64,000 nucleotides of DNA from Brachypterus glaber (Eukaryota > Arthropoda > Insecta > Coleoptera > Kateretidae), in NCBI GenBank assembly GCA_958510825.1, contig OY294044.1, positions 70,320,095 to 70,384,094 on the forward strand, written 5' to 3'. Positions within the stretch are counted from its first letter, which is position 1. Each line of letters starts with the position of its first letter. Under the pieces are notes generated by a model. It saw only the letters and a program-made list of their open reading frames with translations, made no database searches and had not been told where the DNA came from. Shown one piece after another: positions 41,895-52,351 of this stretch. The position numbers and the translations under genes were made by a program.

Positions 41895-43640
41895 TATATA
41901 CCAACCTTCTCCACCTCGAATCTATACTGAAGTGCAAAATAATCCAGTATGCAGGTGACCTCGCCATACTATGCTCCTCCAGTGATTTGGTGTTGTTGAT
42001 TGATGCTATAAATGGTACGCTCAATAATATTAATAATTGGCTCAGAGAACACGGCCTCTATATATCTTCTCATAAGAGTTTTGCCATTCTTTTCAGGAAA
42101 ACTAGTAGACTTCCCGGCCTCCCTAATATAATCATTGATAACTCAATAATAAACTGGTTTTCTTCACTCAAATACCTAGGGGCCACCTTGGACTATTCTG
42201 TTTCTTGGAAAGAAAATATAGATTCAATGTGTCTTAAAGCCAACAAAAGAGTAAATATTCTTAGATCGTTATGTGGTACCACTTGGGGGGCAGACCCCAA
42301 AACGCTTTTACTTCTTTACCGCTCTCTTATTAGACCCTTTTTGGATTACTGCAGTCCCTTATTTTTTAGATCTACGTTAACCCATCTCTCTAAACTTACA
42401 AAAATTCAAAACCAATGCCTTAGAGTACCCGGAGTGTTTTTGAGTTCAACCCCCGTAAATGTATTATTGGCTGAGACTGGTGAGCAACCCCTTACACTCC
42501 GTAGAGAATGGCTGGCGAGTAGATTTATAGGTAAAATTTTTTCTCTAGAAAAAAACCTTATCCTAGCTTATTTAATATCAATCTACGCCGACTTCCAGGA
42601 GGAAAGCCCTTACTGGAATAATCGAACTCCACCTCCAGTTATTACTGCTCTTGATTTCTACTTTAGAGTTGCTCCCCAAATAGACAAATCTCCCAAAATC
42701 CCTTACTGAGTTAGAATTCAAATCCGTCCTTCTTCGTAAACAAATCCACATCCCTCCCCTTGAAAAAACAAATCATAACTCACAGTTATTTCAAATTTAT
42801 TTTAATAACGAGAGGCAGTCTTCACAGGCGGCTCTATAAACTCTAACAACGTGGGTGTGGGGGTATATATTCCTTCATTTAATTATGACTTTGCAGCTAA
42901 ACTCCCATCTTGCATGTTAATAGCATTAGCTGAAGCATACGCTATTCATAAAGCCCTCCTGGTGATATCTGAACGTTCCACTATAAACTCGAATTTCATA
43001 ATATTTTCAGACTCTCGGTCAGCTCTAATGAAAATTTGCAATTCAAATGATTCTCTAAAGAAAGATATACCGCTAATATCAAGATACATTGAACAGAGTT
43101 TTTAGGAAGTGTAAAAAACAACTTACAAGAAAAATGGAAACAAGAATGGAGACAATCTCTTAAGGAAAAAGGACGTTTCTTTGCGACCCACAAGCAACAT
43201 CTATATCGACCATGGATTTTTAATAGCAATTTAGAGAGGCGTCATATTACCATGTTTTTAAGGCTACGTAGTGGACACTGTTTAACCAAATCCCACCTAC
43301 ATCGAACTAATAGAGCTCCAAGTTCCTCATGCACATGTAGAGACCCGAGAAGATATTAATCATATTCTACTAGTATGTCCTTTAAACGCACAAAATGTTA
43401 ATATTTTGTACACAAAACTTTCTCAAATTCTTGGCAGTCCTTTAAACATCTCTCTTATTGTTAGTAATCCTACAACTTCTGTAGTTAAAATCATTTTCAA
43501 CTTCATTCGCTCTATCAACCAAATCATCTAATCCTTAGACTTTATCCCTCGCTTTAAACTCTCAATGCTTCTTTTGTACGACTTCGTCTAGCTCGCAGTA
43601 AAACGCAATAGTACCTAAAGCTTAATAAAAAAATAAAATA
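41895..43640 (+). pseudogene. I-like LINE RT and RNase H, part 2
   Basis: Continuing part 1, the frame has IQYAGDLAILCS (YADD-like box mutated to YAGD), FSSLKYLGATLDYSVSW and LDYCSPLFF (41858-42709). After a frame break comes an RNase H domain: VGVGVYIPSF, AEAYAIHKALLVI and IFSDSRSAL (42851-43105). Further frameshifts follow. A CCHC-like end is suggested near 43330. A (GAAGAA)n run at about 43719-43740 may be the tail. RNase H downstream of RT marks the I-type group. The mutated catalytic Asp indicates a dead copy. Confidence 0.82.
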
Positions 43641-43922
43641 TAAAATAAAATATATCAAAGTTCTTTTTAGTGAAAATAAATTTAATATGGCCTCATGAGC
43701 TAATGCCAAAAAATAGGAAGAAGAAGAAGAAGAAGAAGATTTTTTTTTAATTTTAGGAACAAAATAGAAAAAATTGTATAAAGCACTCGTTTTATAAAGC
43801 GTTTTTACCGAATTAGTACTTTGGAAAACTCGCCGCACCCGGCTTGTTTTCTAAACTTGTACTCGTGTGCTAAAAATGGATGTTATGAAACTAGTAGGTA
43901 CTTTAATATACTATATTCTTAC

Positions 43923-44159
43923 TGTGCAGTTGTCGCAAACTCCCCCTCCCTGGTAGTTTCCATGGATGTCCATGCTAAGCCCGTTTTTGTCCACATCCCG
44001 GTCATAATGGCAACTGGTGGCGTGTCCGTGACAGTTGCAAGGAAGGCATCGATGACCGTCTCTGGAAGTCCCGGGGCTCCACTGTCGTTGGTTATACATT
44101 GGGCAACAATGATCACAGTTGGCACCGCACGTGTGATGGGAACATTCACATTCTGGGTG
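43923..44159 (-). CDS. wb: Laminin alpha chain exon B (first laminin EGF-like repeats)
   Basis: Read on the minus strand, the exon follows a TTTTGTCCTTCCAG acceptor and ends at an ACA/GTAAGA donor. It is 237 bp (79 codons), phase 0 at both ends. It starts HPECECSHHTCGANCDHCCP, continues with a YNQRQW block and CNCHGHATSCHYD, and ends GGGVCDNCT. This is the first LE repeat after the laminin N-terminal domain; the CDHCCP and GGGVC features are alpha-chain hallmarks. Its start joins exon A in frame (VASG then HPECEC), and its end joins exon C (CDNCT then DYTTG). Exon A lies on the other strand. Confidence 0.93.
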
Positions 44160-44315
44160 CTGGAAGGACAAAAATAATTAACCCTTACTCGCTTATTAAA
44201 AATAAAACCACAATTTTACAATCTTTTTTTTTACTTAGGACAGCATACAAAATTAATATTAGCAAAGTTTTTTTTTGCACACTTGGCCATTACTATACCC
44301 AGGAAACCAGATGAC

Positions 44316-44478
44316 GTCCCCGACGTACCTATCGACGTCAGTTTTTGGTCATGTTGGTCCCCGACGTACTATCGACGTCAGTTTCAGGTCATATTTGTGA
44401 CTTCATACATACGACGCATATCAGACGTCGACAAGAAGTCAGTTTTTGGTCAAATCTTAACGTCATCAAAATTGTACT
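44316..44478. repeat. Degenerate CGACGT-rich tandem repeat
   Basis: CCCCGACGTA...ATCGACGTCAGTTT occurs twice about 47 bp apart (44318 and 44370). A more degraded unit with AGACGTCGAC and CAGTTTTTGGTCA follows. It is unusually rich in CG dinucleotides and GACGTC palindromes for this AT-rich region. It lies just upstream (minus strand) of laminin exon B. Confidence 0.6.
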
Positions 44479-44610
44479 TCGCTGGAAAGTCAATTTAATG
44501 CTGGGGCTATAGTTGGGGCCACATATAGTTTTCTACTACTAAAAAAAGTTTTAAATCTAATATATTAAAGAGTGATGACTTTATAAAGTCTTTTTCTGGA
44601 ATTACGCAAA

Positions 44611-44628
44611 CTGAACAGTACTGTTCAG
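44611..44628. repeat. 18-bp perfect palindrome at contig edge
   Basis: CTGAACAGTACTGTTCAG is self-complementary and its last base is the last base before the Ns. The preceding TTTTTCTGGAATTA context recurs at about 50567, where the right half of the palindrome is not conserved. Confidence 0.9.
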
Positions 44629-44828
44629 NNNNNNNNNNNNNNNNNNNNNNNNNNNNNNNNNNNNNNNNNNNNNNNNNNNNNNNNNNNNNNNNNNNNNNNN
44701 NNNNNNNNNNNNNNNNNNNNNNNNNNNNNNNNNNNNNNNNNNNNNNNNNNNNNNNNNNNNNNNNNNNNNNNNNNNNNNNNNNNNNNNNNNNNNNNNNNNN
44801 NNNNNNNNNNNNNNNNNNNNNNNNNNNN
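44629..44828. other. Assembly gap (200 N)
   Basis: Exactly 200 Ns, a fixed-size scaffolding gap. It separates laminin exons B and C (- strand) from exon A (+ strand). Confidence 0.99.
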
Positions 44829-46743
44829 TGCCGGAATGGTTTTAATTGCAGAGAGGAACGTCTGCCTCATACCGCCTAGAGAACCTATTATGAGAACTAC
44901 TAATTTGACAGAACACTCTGGATAAAGCCTGCGGAGCTGGAAAAGGAGATCTTGGTATTTTGTCCGTTTTTCCTCCTCTTTTAAAACTATGTTTACTTCA
45001 GCGGGGGCTGAGAACTCAACCACAAACATAGCTTTACGTTCTTTATCGAGGTGGACTATGTCAGGCTTGTTAGCTCTAATTTGCCTAACTGTGGCGAATG
45101 AGTAGTTCCAATAAATCCGGCACCTCTCATTCTCCACAACCGACTCAACCTCCTCCGGAGCATAGGGCAGCACTGGTGTTTCGTCTATACCGTACGAGTG
45201 CCTTAGATGATAGTAAAGCACCCGCAAGGCCGCGTTATGTCTTCGGATATAGGCAGAGACTGCATACTTGCTACATGCTGAGAGCAAGTGCATTAAAGTC
45301 TCTGGTGCTCTGTGACAGGCCCTACAGCTTGTGTCAGGGACCTCCATACCCATAACGCGGCTACGGTAGACAAGTGTATTAAAAACACCATCCTGGCACG
45401 CCATAATAAATCCCTCGGTCTCTGACTTAAGCCCATTAGCGCATAGAAATGCGAAAGTTAGTCTTTTGGATAATCCAAGGTCTTCAATGGCTTTGAAAAA
45501 AATACCATGCATTGGCTTATCCGTATGTGCCTGCAGAAGTCGCACGGCTTCTGCAGACTTGACCTGGGCTTTTAAGCGAGAGGGTTCCAATTCGGTGACA
45601 GAATGTTGGATTTCCCTCTCGATGTCGAATGTAAGACCGAGTTCATTGGCGGCTCTGGTGGCTGCCTTAAACAGAAATGCTCCTCCCCCTGCTTTTTCAT
45701 GGTCAAATACCATTCTAAGCAGGGGTTCCATACTCCTAACGACCTTGCAGGCTCCATCCAGTGTGATTCTGTCATGTAGACACTCCAAACTCAAGAGCCC
45801 ACGACCACCTTGCTGACGAGGTATGTACAGTCGTGGGACGGACGATTTAGGATGCAGACTTCGGTTGATGTGCATCATCTTGCGCGAATTCCTGTCGAGT
45901 TGGCGCAGCTCATCTACATTCCACCTGATGACTCCAAATGAGTAGGTTAGAATGGGAACGGCGAGCATGTTGGTTGCAGACACTTTATTCTTCCCGATAG
46001 CTCTGAAGACCAGATCTTTCGGAGAAGGTGCCTGTACCTGCCGCGGAGAGCATCTTTAACAGTGGCTACTTCTTGGGTATGGCTTTGGGCCATTCCAAGG
46101 TAAGTGTATGACTCTCCGGCATCTAAATGGTGTAGGATGCTTCCATCAATGAGCTGCGCGTCTTCTCCAACATTGGCGCATCGTCCTCTCTTAAGATGAA
46201 CCAGTGCACATTTGTCGACCCCGAACTTCATGCCGATAGCATGCGTATACTCCTCCACCACTCTAAGGGCTTGTTTGAGTTCCCTTTCGCCGAGGTATAG
46301 AGCTTAAGGTCATCTATATAAAAAAGATGAGTGACCTTATGCCTCCGGTTACCTGGTGGACCGCAGTGATATCCTTTGGTATTCCTGAGAGCAACGGATA
46401 AAGGAAGTAGTGAGATGCAAAAGATAAGCGGGCTAAGGGAGTCTCCCTGGAATACTCCCCGCATAAAAGTTACCAGCTCAGTCTGAATTTTTCCCCCACC
46501 GGAAGATATGGTGAAGCAAGTCTTCTAGAGCGGTAACAGTTCTTTAATACATCTCACTATTGGATCTGGTACCCCAAGGCATTCGAGCAGAAAGATTATA
46601 AGCTCATGAGGTGTTGTGTCAAATGCCTTTTGGTAGTCGACCCAGGCCATAGAAAGGTTGCGCTTGAACTGTATAGAATCCTGCATGATGCATCGATCCA
46701 CCAGCAGATTTTCTTTACAGCCAGCGACTCCCTTCTTTGACCC
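44829..46743 (-). pseudogene. R4/Dong-clade LINE (5'-truncated, 3' end cut by gap)
   Basis: Read on the minus strand, the copy begins at GCAACGAGGGTC beside an (ATT)n tract; this corresponds to about position 2548 of the copy at 1.7 kb. RT motifs are MRGVFQGDSLSPLIFC and a catalytic FYIDDLKLY (about 46330). A frameshift separates these from WRSIRMLSA and VEEYTHAIGMKFG. The long C-terminal frame (45983-44829) has HPKSSVPRLYIPRQQGGRGL, CRACHRAPETLMHLLSAC, RRHN and KPDIVHLDKERKAMFVVEFS, i.e. the zinc finger and restriction-like endonuclease. It runs open into the N gap. The C-terminal half is well preserved. Confidence 0.9.
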
Positions 46744-46750
46744 TCGTTGC

Positions 46751-46811
<61 letters not shown>

Positions 46812-46949
46812 TACTATTACTATTACTATTACTATTACTATTACTATTACTATTACTATTACTATTACTATTACTATTACTATTACTATTACTATTACTA
46901 TTACTATTACTATTACTATTACTATTACTATTACTATTACTATTACTAT
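46744..46949. repeat. (ATT)n followed by (ACTATT)n, upstream flank of R1 LINE
   Basis: ATT trimers run from about 46751 to 46806 and ACTATT hexamers from there to 46949, about 24 units. An R4/Dong LINE abuts the left edge and an R1-clade LINE the right edge. The same hexamer resumes on the other side of the R1 element at 49531. Confidence 0.97.
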
Positions 46950-49493
46950 CAGAGGGCCATACACATCCATTCTAGATCTTACCTTAGCTAAAGAACATAC
47001 TAAACTCGTTTTTAATAGATGGTCCGTACTGGACAGAGAAAGCCTAAGCCTCCACCGTTATATTTTCTTTGAAACAGACACGCAAGATAAAATGCCAAAA
47101 CCTAACACGAGCAAAGGGTGGGCAACAAAGAAACTGGATAGAGGAAAATTCTGCACTGAACTACAACGTCTGGAAACAGAAAACAGCGCAAACACTGCCG
47201 AGGAACTAATCAGTTCGGTAACCACAGCATGTAATCACTCTATGCCTAAAAAGCAAAACACACGTGAAAAAACTCCAGTATACTGGTGGACAGAGGAAAT
47301 AGCTGAGTTGAGACGAGAATGTCTCAAAGCTAAACGCGCCTATGGCAGGGCAAACATACCAGAAGACACAAGGGAAGCACTTAGATTGCAGTATAAATCA
47401 GTAAGAAAACGGCTAAGACAGGCTATCAAACAGTCCAAAAAAGTCTGCTGGCGAAAACTACTCTCAGACATAGATGGGGACATCATGAGCCCACAAAGCG
47501 TAGCCATACCACTTGAAAGAAAGCTGGATATAACCCATGCCCTCTTCCAGACAAACCGGAAATTACCTACGAAGGCCCGCAGAACATAGAGGTAACCCCT
47601 TTTACTCTGCAAGAACTAATGTTGGCAGCTGAAAAATTGAAAGAAAATAAAGCTCCAGGTCCCGACTCCTTGCCACCAGAAGCTATAAAAATAGCTACGA
47701 AGGAGATCCCAGAGACCTTCCTAAAGATCATGAACGAGGCATTAAGCAAGGGTCATTTTCCAAACTGCTGGAAGAGGGCCGACTTAGCCCTTATATCCAA
47801 AAAAGATAAACCATCAGACTGCCCTTCAGCATACAGGCCAATATGCCTACTGGATGCAGCTGGAAAACTGCTAGAACACATGATCCTAGGAAGACTGCAG
47901 GAGGAAATAGAGGCAAAAAATGGTCTGGCAGACAGACAATACGGCTTTCGAAAAGGCAAATCCACTATCGATGCAATTAAACACATCGTAGGTATAGCAA
48001 AGAGCGCAAAAAAAGTGATTAACCGTAAGATGCAAATATGCGCATTAATAACACTGGATATTAAAAATGCGTTTAATTCTGCACCGAGACAGGAGATCGT
48101 TAACAGACTTAAGGAACTTAGGATTAGCAACGATGTATTGCGGCTGATAGTGGATTACCTTAGAAACCGTACTGTTGTAATAAGAGATGATAAGGGGAAT
48201 GTAGAAGAAACAGTGTACAGCGGAGTCCCGCAGGGATCCATATTAGGTCCCACATTGTGGAACCTGCTCTACAATGGCATACTTGAACTGGAACTACCTG
48301 ACGGGATCACCCTTGTGGCATATGCCGACGACCTTGCGATAATAATAGTGGCCAGAAGTGAGGAAGAGCTTATGCAGAAGGCAAACTATGCAATAGAGAG
48401 GATAATTGAATGGCTAGAGGAGATTGGGCTAAGACTAGCGGCAGAAAAGACAGAAGCTGTCCTCCTGACTCCCAGGAGAAAGATGACGCCCATCCACTTT
48501 AACGTAAATGGGACATCTATCAGTCCACAAAAGGCAATAAAATACCTAGGAGTATGGCTAGACAAAAACCTGACCTTTGCGGAACACATAAACAGGGTAA
48601 CCCAAAGGGCAGGCAAGACAACAGCAGCTTTAAGCAGACTTATGCCAAACATCGGCGGTCCTAAGTCGAGTAAAAGGAGAATACTTATATCAGTGGCACA
48701 ATGCATAATCCTCTACGCCGCCCCAGTGTGGAGACCGGCAATAGACAAAAAGACAATAAGGACAAAACTTGAGTCGGTAGATAGAAAACTGGCAATCCGA
48801 GTCTGCAGTGCATACCGTACCGTATCAGCTGCAGCGGTAGCGGTGATAGCCGGTATACCACCTGTTGACCTGCTGGCACTAGAAAGGGAGGAAACCTGCA
48901 ATGGAATGCCAAAAAAGGAGGCTAGGGAGTTGTTGCTCGGTAGATGGCAAAACCGGTGGGATGAGTCAGACAAAGGTAGATGGACAAGGACACTTATAGG
49001 AGACATCAGGGAATGGACAAACAGGAAGCATGGCGAAGTGAACTACCATCTAACGCAAGTGCTTTCAGGGCATGGATGCTTCATGAAGTACCTAGAAAAA
49101 TTTAAAAGAAAAGAAGACCCTAATTGTACGTACTGCATGTATACAATTGACGATGCTCACCACACCTTTTTTGTCTGCCCGAGATGGGACGCACCTAGGT
49201 CAACCTGCAAAGGGATAGTGGGACCAACTTTGACTGCGGACCAACTCATACCATTGATGCTTGCATCAGAGAAAAACTGGAATGCTATTTCAAATCTAGC
49301 TCAGACGATCATGGAAGCGAAAAGAAATGAAATAAACTAGCCCAAATGAAAGGTCAGCCACGCCCTCTGAAGAAATGCGAAAGCGGTACCAGGGGACGGA
49401 GCGGTGATGCGGGAGGGGGGTTTTTAGCCGGTACGAGTCCGGCACTACCTGAAACCCAGGTGTCCATGAGGATTTTCCCCTCTCCCGGAAGAG

Positions 49494-49494
<1 letters not shown>
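46950..49494 (+). mobile_element. R1-clade LINE (5'-truncated) inserted in TAATAG microsatellite
   Basis: The element starts inside the APE endonuclease C terminus (FNRWSVLDRESLSLHRYIFF) and continues to a poly(A) tail. It has full RT and C-terminal zinc-finger regions and a 150-bp 3' UTR. Only one frameshift is apparent, a one-base loss near 47547 joining the frame at 46950-47589 to that of 47592-49340. The identical hexamer repeat on both sides marks the target. Confidence 0.9.
47592..49340 (+). CDS. R1-clade LINE reverse transcriptase ORF
   Basis: This long open frame encodes the RT and C-terminal part of an R1-type ORF2. Motifs in order: KENKAPGPDSLPPEA (about 47640), YRPICLLDAAGKLLE, QYGFRKGKSTIDAI, ALITLDIKNAFNSA (motif A), SGVPQGSILGPTLWN (motif B), VAYADDLAII (catalytic, about 48320), IKYLGVWLDKNLTF, and a C-terminal zinc finger CTYCMYTIDDAHHTFFVC (about 49125-49180). 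The frame is open upstream of the first ATG at 47619 because the true protein continues 5' through the frameshift near 47547. RT residues look intact, so this copy is young. It would act by target-primed reverse transcription. Confidence 0.92.
   Translation, partial: VTPFTLQELMLAAEKLKENKAPGPDSLPPEAIKIATKEIPETFLKIMNEALSKGHFPNCWKRADLALISKKDKPSDCPSAYRPICLLDAAGKLLEHMILGRLQEEIEAKNGLADRQYGFRKGKSTIDAIKHIVGIAKSAKKVINRKMQICALITLDIKNAFNSAPRQEIVNRLKELRISNDVLRLIVDYLRNRTVVIRDDKGNVEETVYSGVPQGSILGPTLWNLLYNGILELELPDGITLVAYADDLAIIIVARSEEELMQKANYAIERIIEWLEEIGLRLAAEKTEAVLLTPRRKMTPIHFNVNGTSISPQKAIKYLGVWLDKNLTFAEHINRVTQRAGKTTAALSRLMPNIGGPKSSKRRILISVAQCIILYAAPVWRPAIDKKTIRTKLESVDRKLAIRVCSAYRTVSAAAVAVIAGIPPVDLLALEREETCNGMPKKEARELLLGRWQNRWDESDKGRWTRTLIGDIREWTNRKHGEVNYHLTQVLSGHGCFMKYLEKFKRKEDPNCTYCMYTIDDAHHTFFVCPRWDAPRSTCKGIVGPTLTADQLIPLMLASEKNWNAISNLAQTIMEAKRNEIN

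Positions 49495-49530
<36 letters not shown>
49495..49530 (+). other. Poly(A) tail of R1 LINE
   Basis: A run of 36 A directly after the 3' UTR and directly before (CTATTA)n marks the 3' junction of the insertion. Confidence 0.95.
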
Positions 49531-49532
<2 letters not shown>

Positions 49533-50263
49533 ATTACTATTACTATTACTATTACTATTACTATTACTATTACTATTACTATTACTATTACTATTACTAT
49601 TACTATTACTATTACTATTACTATTACTATTACTATTACTATTACTATTACTATTACTATTACTATTACTATTACTATTACTATTACTATTACTATTACT
49701 ATTACTATTACTATTACTATTACTATTACTATTACTATTACTATTACTATTACTATTACTATTACTATTACTATTACTATTACTATTACTATTACTATTA
49801 CTATTACTATTACTATTACTATTACTATTACTATTACTATTACTATTACTATTACTATTACTATTACTATTACTATTACTATTACTATTACTATTACTAT
49901 TACTATTACTATTACTATTACTATTACTATTACTATTACTATTACTATTACTATTACTATTACTATTACTATTACTATTACTATTACTATTACTATTACT
50001 ATTACTATTACTATTACTATTACTATTACTATTACTATTACTATTACTATTACTATTACTATTACTATTACTATTACTATTACTATTACTATTACTATTA
50101 CTATTACTATTACTATTACTATTACTATTACTATTACTATTACTATTACTATTACTATTACTATTACTATTACTATTACTATTACTATTACTATTACTAT
50201 TACTATTACTATTACTATTACTATTACTATTACTATTACTATTACTATTACTATTACTATTAC

Positions 50264-50315
<52 letters not shown>

Positions 50316-50318
50316 TTA
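49531..50318. repeat. (CTATTA)n then (TTA)n microsatellite, downstream flank of R1 LINE
   Basis: About 122 CTATTA units (49531-50266) grade into TTA trimers to about 50315. This is the reverse complement of the TAATAG repeat at the window start. Tyr-rich frames across it are artefacts. Confidence 0.97.
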
Positions 50319-50634
50319 TTTTAGAGTAAATATTAATTTTTTGATATTTTTATTATTAGGGAAAAAACTAAGATAGTTTTAATTAACATACTATTCATAT
50401 AAGTACCATATCTTATCAGATATTATAATGTTTATTTATAGGAAATAATTAGGAAAACTTTTTGCACACAAGACTTTCTTAAGCAGATAATATATCTTTT
50501 TATGTTTTGTAAAATGCATTGTAAAAATCTTATGTTAAAAATAAACTTAATTCAATTTAATTTTTCTGGAATTATGTAAACTGAACAGTAATGTTTAGTC
50601 GCTATAGCGACTTTTTGGGCTTTTTTTTTGGCTT
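50319..50634. other. Unassigned AT-rich sequence with short palindrome
   Basis: No gene seen. GTCGCTATAGCGAC at 50598-50611 is a perfect 14-bp palindrome. The TTTTTCTGGAATTA to CTGAACAGTA stretch at 50563-50590 matches the sequence before the gap at 44590-44620. Confidence 0.6.
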
Positions 50635-51400
50635 ACATAAATGATCGGTCAACGCGTACATGGGCGGATAAACGCGGTTGTGGTGCACTAACGGAAACGA
50701 AAGCACACCAAAACAGATACACGCGGACTTGCCGACAAGAGCGGATAAAAAACAAGCTGGTTTACACCCGTGTATATGCGGCAATTTCAGACATTTGCGG
50801 ACTATGGCGGGTCAAAAGCACATCTAAGCGGAATAAATAAGATCCGTCAAAAACAGACTTGGGCAGGTACTCAGCACACTTAAACGGATCTGCGCTGACG
50901 ATATTTGCTGGTCTGGGCCTACATAAATGACGGCTCAATGCGTACATGGGCGGATAAACGCGGTTGTGGTGCACTAACCGGAACGAAAGCACACCAAAAC
51001 AGATACACGCGGACTTGCTGACAAGAGAGGATAAAAAACAAGCTGGTTTACACTCGTGTATATGCGGAAATTTCAGAAATTTGCGACTGTGACGGGTCAA
51101 AAGCATATCTAAGCGGAATAAGTAAGATCCGTCAAAAACAGACTTGGGCAGGTATACAGCATACTTAAACGGATCTGCTCGGACGATATTTGCTGGTTTG
51201 GGCCTACATAAATGACGGATCAACGCGTACATGGGCGGATAAAGGCGGTTGTGGTTCACTAACCGGAACGAAAGCACACCAAAACAGACATACGCGGACT
51301 AGGCTTGCCGACAAAAGCATGCATCTGCAGATGTAAAACACACCCGAGTATATCCGGTATTTCCGCATATATTATTCGAAAATCATATCCACACAGATCC
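50635..51400. repeat. ~286-bp tandem satellite, 2.5 units
   Basis: ACATAAATGA starts units at 50635, 50921 and 51206 (periods 286 and 285). Each includes CAACGCGTACATGGGCGG and AAAGCACACCAAAACAGA. The third unit diverges after about 130 bp. The units are rich in GCGG/GCGT and less AT-rich than the surroundings. Frames on both strands across them lack protein features. Confidence 0.88.
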
Positions 51401-51556
51401 GTAATTTTCAGCGGGGTAGTTAGTATGTATTTCATCGGATTAGTAAGGATTCTCCATGCCTGTGGAAAATTCCTTTCACTGAACAAGAGCAGATATGTGG
51501 AGGGAGTAATGGCAAGAAATTTTCTATGAAATCCTGTCATACGATCTCATATTTTA

Positions 51557-51690
51557 ATATTGCCCTCTCTAAAATTGACCTCGAAATTAACCCACTTCCC
51601 CTCCAGCCCTTGTGGTTTAATTTTCTCATAGGCAAAATCCTAGTTTCCTTTTTCATACCATAAATCACTATTAATTCAGAGGTATATAAA
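51557..51690. repeat. Short interspersed hairpin repeat, related copy at 56140-56260
   Basis: ATTGCCCTCTC...AAAATT, a TTAATTTTCTCAT block and an ACCATAAAT tail are shared in order with 56145-56245. At the second site the central part forms a clear hairpin (TTAACCTGC ... GCAGGTTAA). Likely a MITE-type family. Confidence 0.55.
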
Positions 51691-51740
51691 TTATTAGACC
51701 CAAACTATTAAAAAACGATGAAAAATCGGCTGTTTTTTTG

Positions 51741-51921
51741 TAACCTGTTTATTAACTTTTAAATAAGCTTATGATAACCTTCTGGTAAACTTACTCTAAA
51801 CATTACCTTAAGCTTGCCTGAACCTTACAATAACCTGATTATTAAACTTTAAATAAGCTTATGATAACCTTCTGTTAAGCTTACTCTAAACATTACCTCA
51901 AGCTTGCCTGAATCTTACGAA
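51741..51921. repeat. ~91-bp tandem duplication
   Basis: Two copies of a unit containing AAATAAGCTTATGATAACCT and ACTCTAAACATTACCT lie head to tail (51741-51831, 51832-51921) with few differences. Several AAGCTT-containing steps continue to about 52040. Confidence 0.75.
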
Positions 51922-52351
51922 ATTTACAAAACTTACAGATACAAGCTTTAAAAAGTCTTTTACAAGGTATATACAAGCTTACTGCAAGTTTACTGTAAGC
52001 TTTCTTCCTAACACACCCCAAAGAAAGCTTGCGGAAGCTTCTCGTAAGGTTATTTTGCTTAGTGGGTACTTAATTTTAAATAATGATAATTTTTATTATC
52101 TTTATTTACAGAAAATAATATCTATTTTAAAAATTTTAATTTTTGTTGGAGTTGTAGGAAATATAGTGCACATAACTTGTAGGAAAGTATTTCTTTGATT
52201 TGTGACGTTTCCACACTTGCCGTTGGGCGGCACTTGCTAAACATTCCCTCATGCAAGATATGTCACGTTTCGCATAAAACACTTTTAATCATTTTTGTCA
52301 TAGGTCTGTTAGAGATATAGCGAATTAAAGATAATCGTAATATTATTTCAG

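Noticed and set aside
43821..44177. Plus-strand frames over laminin exon B and a second minus frame at 43919-44149
   Set aside because: These are shadows of the true exon frame, which has the laminin cysteine pattern and splice sites.
44829..46743. R2-type rDNA LINE
   Set aside because: The RLE-type C terminus is shared with R2, but the RT and post-RT motifs fit R4/Dong better and the flanks are microsatellite, not 28S rDNA.
49346..50329. Tyr-rich 327-codon frame, and Ile/Leu/Tyr runs around 46600-47000
   Set aside because: They are translations of poly(A) plus TAATAG/TAA microsatellite, not proteins.
50602..51540. Open frames of 60-171 codons in the 286-bp satellite
   Set aside because: The frames repeat with the satellite period and show no domain; they are by-products of the tandem repeat.
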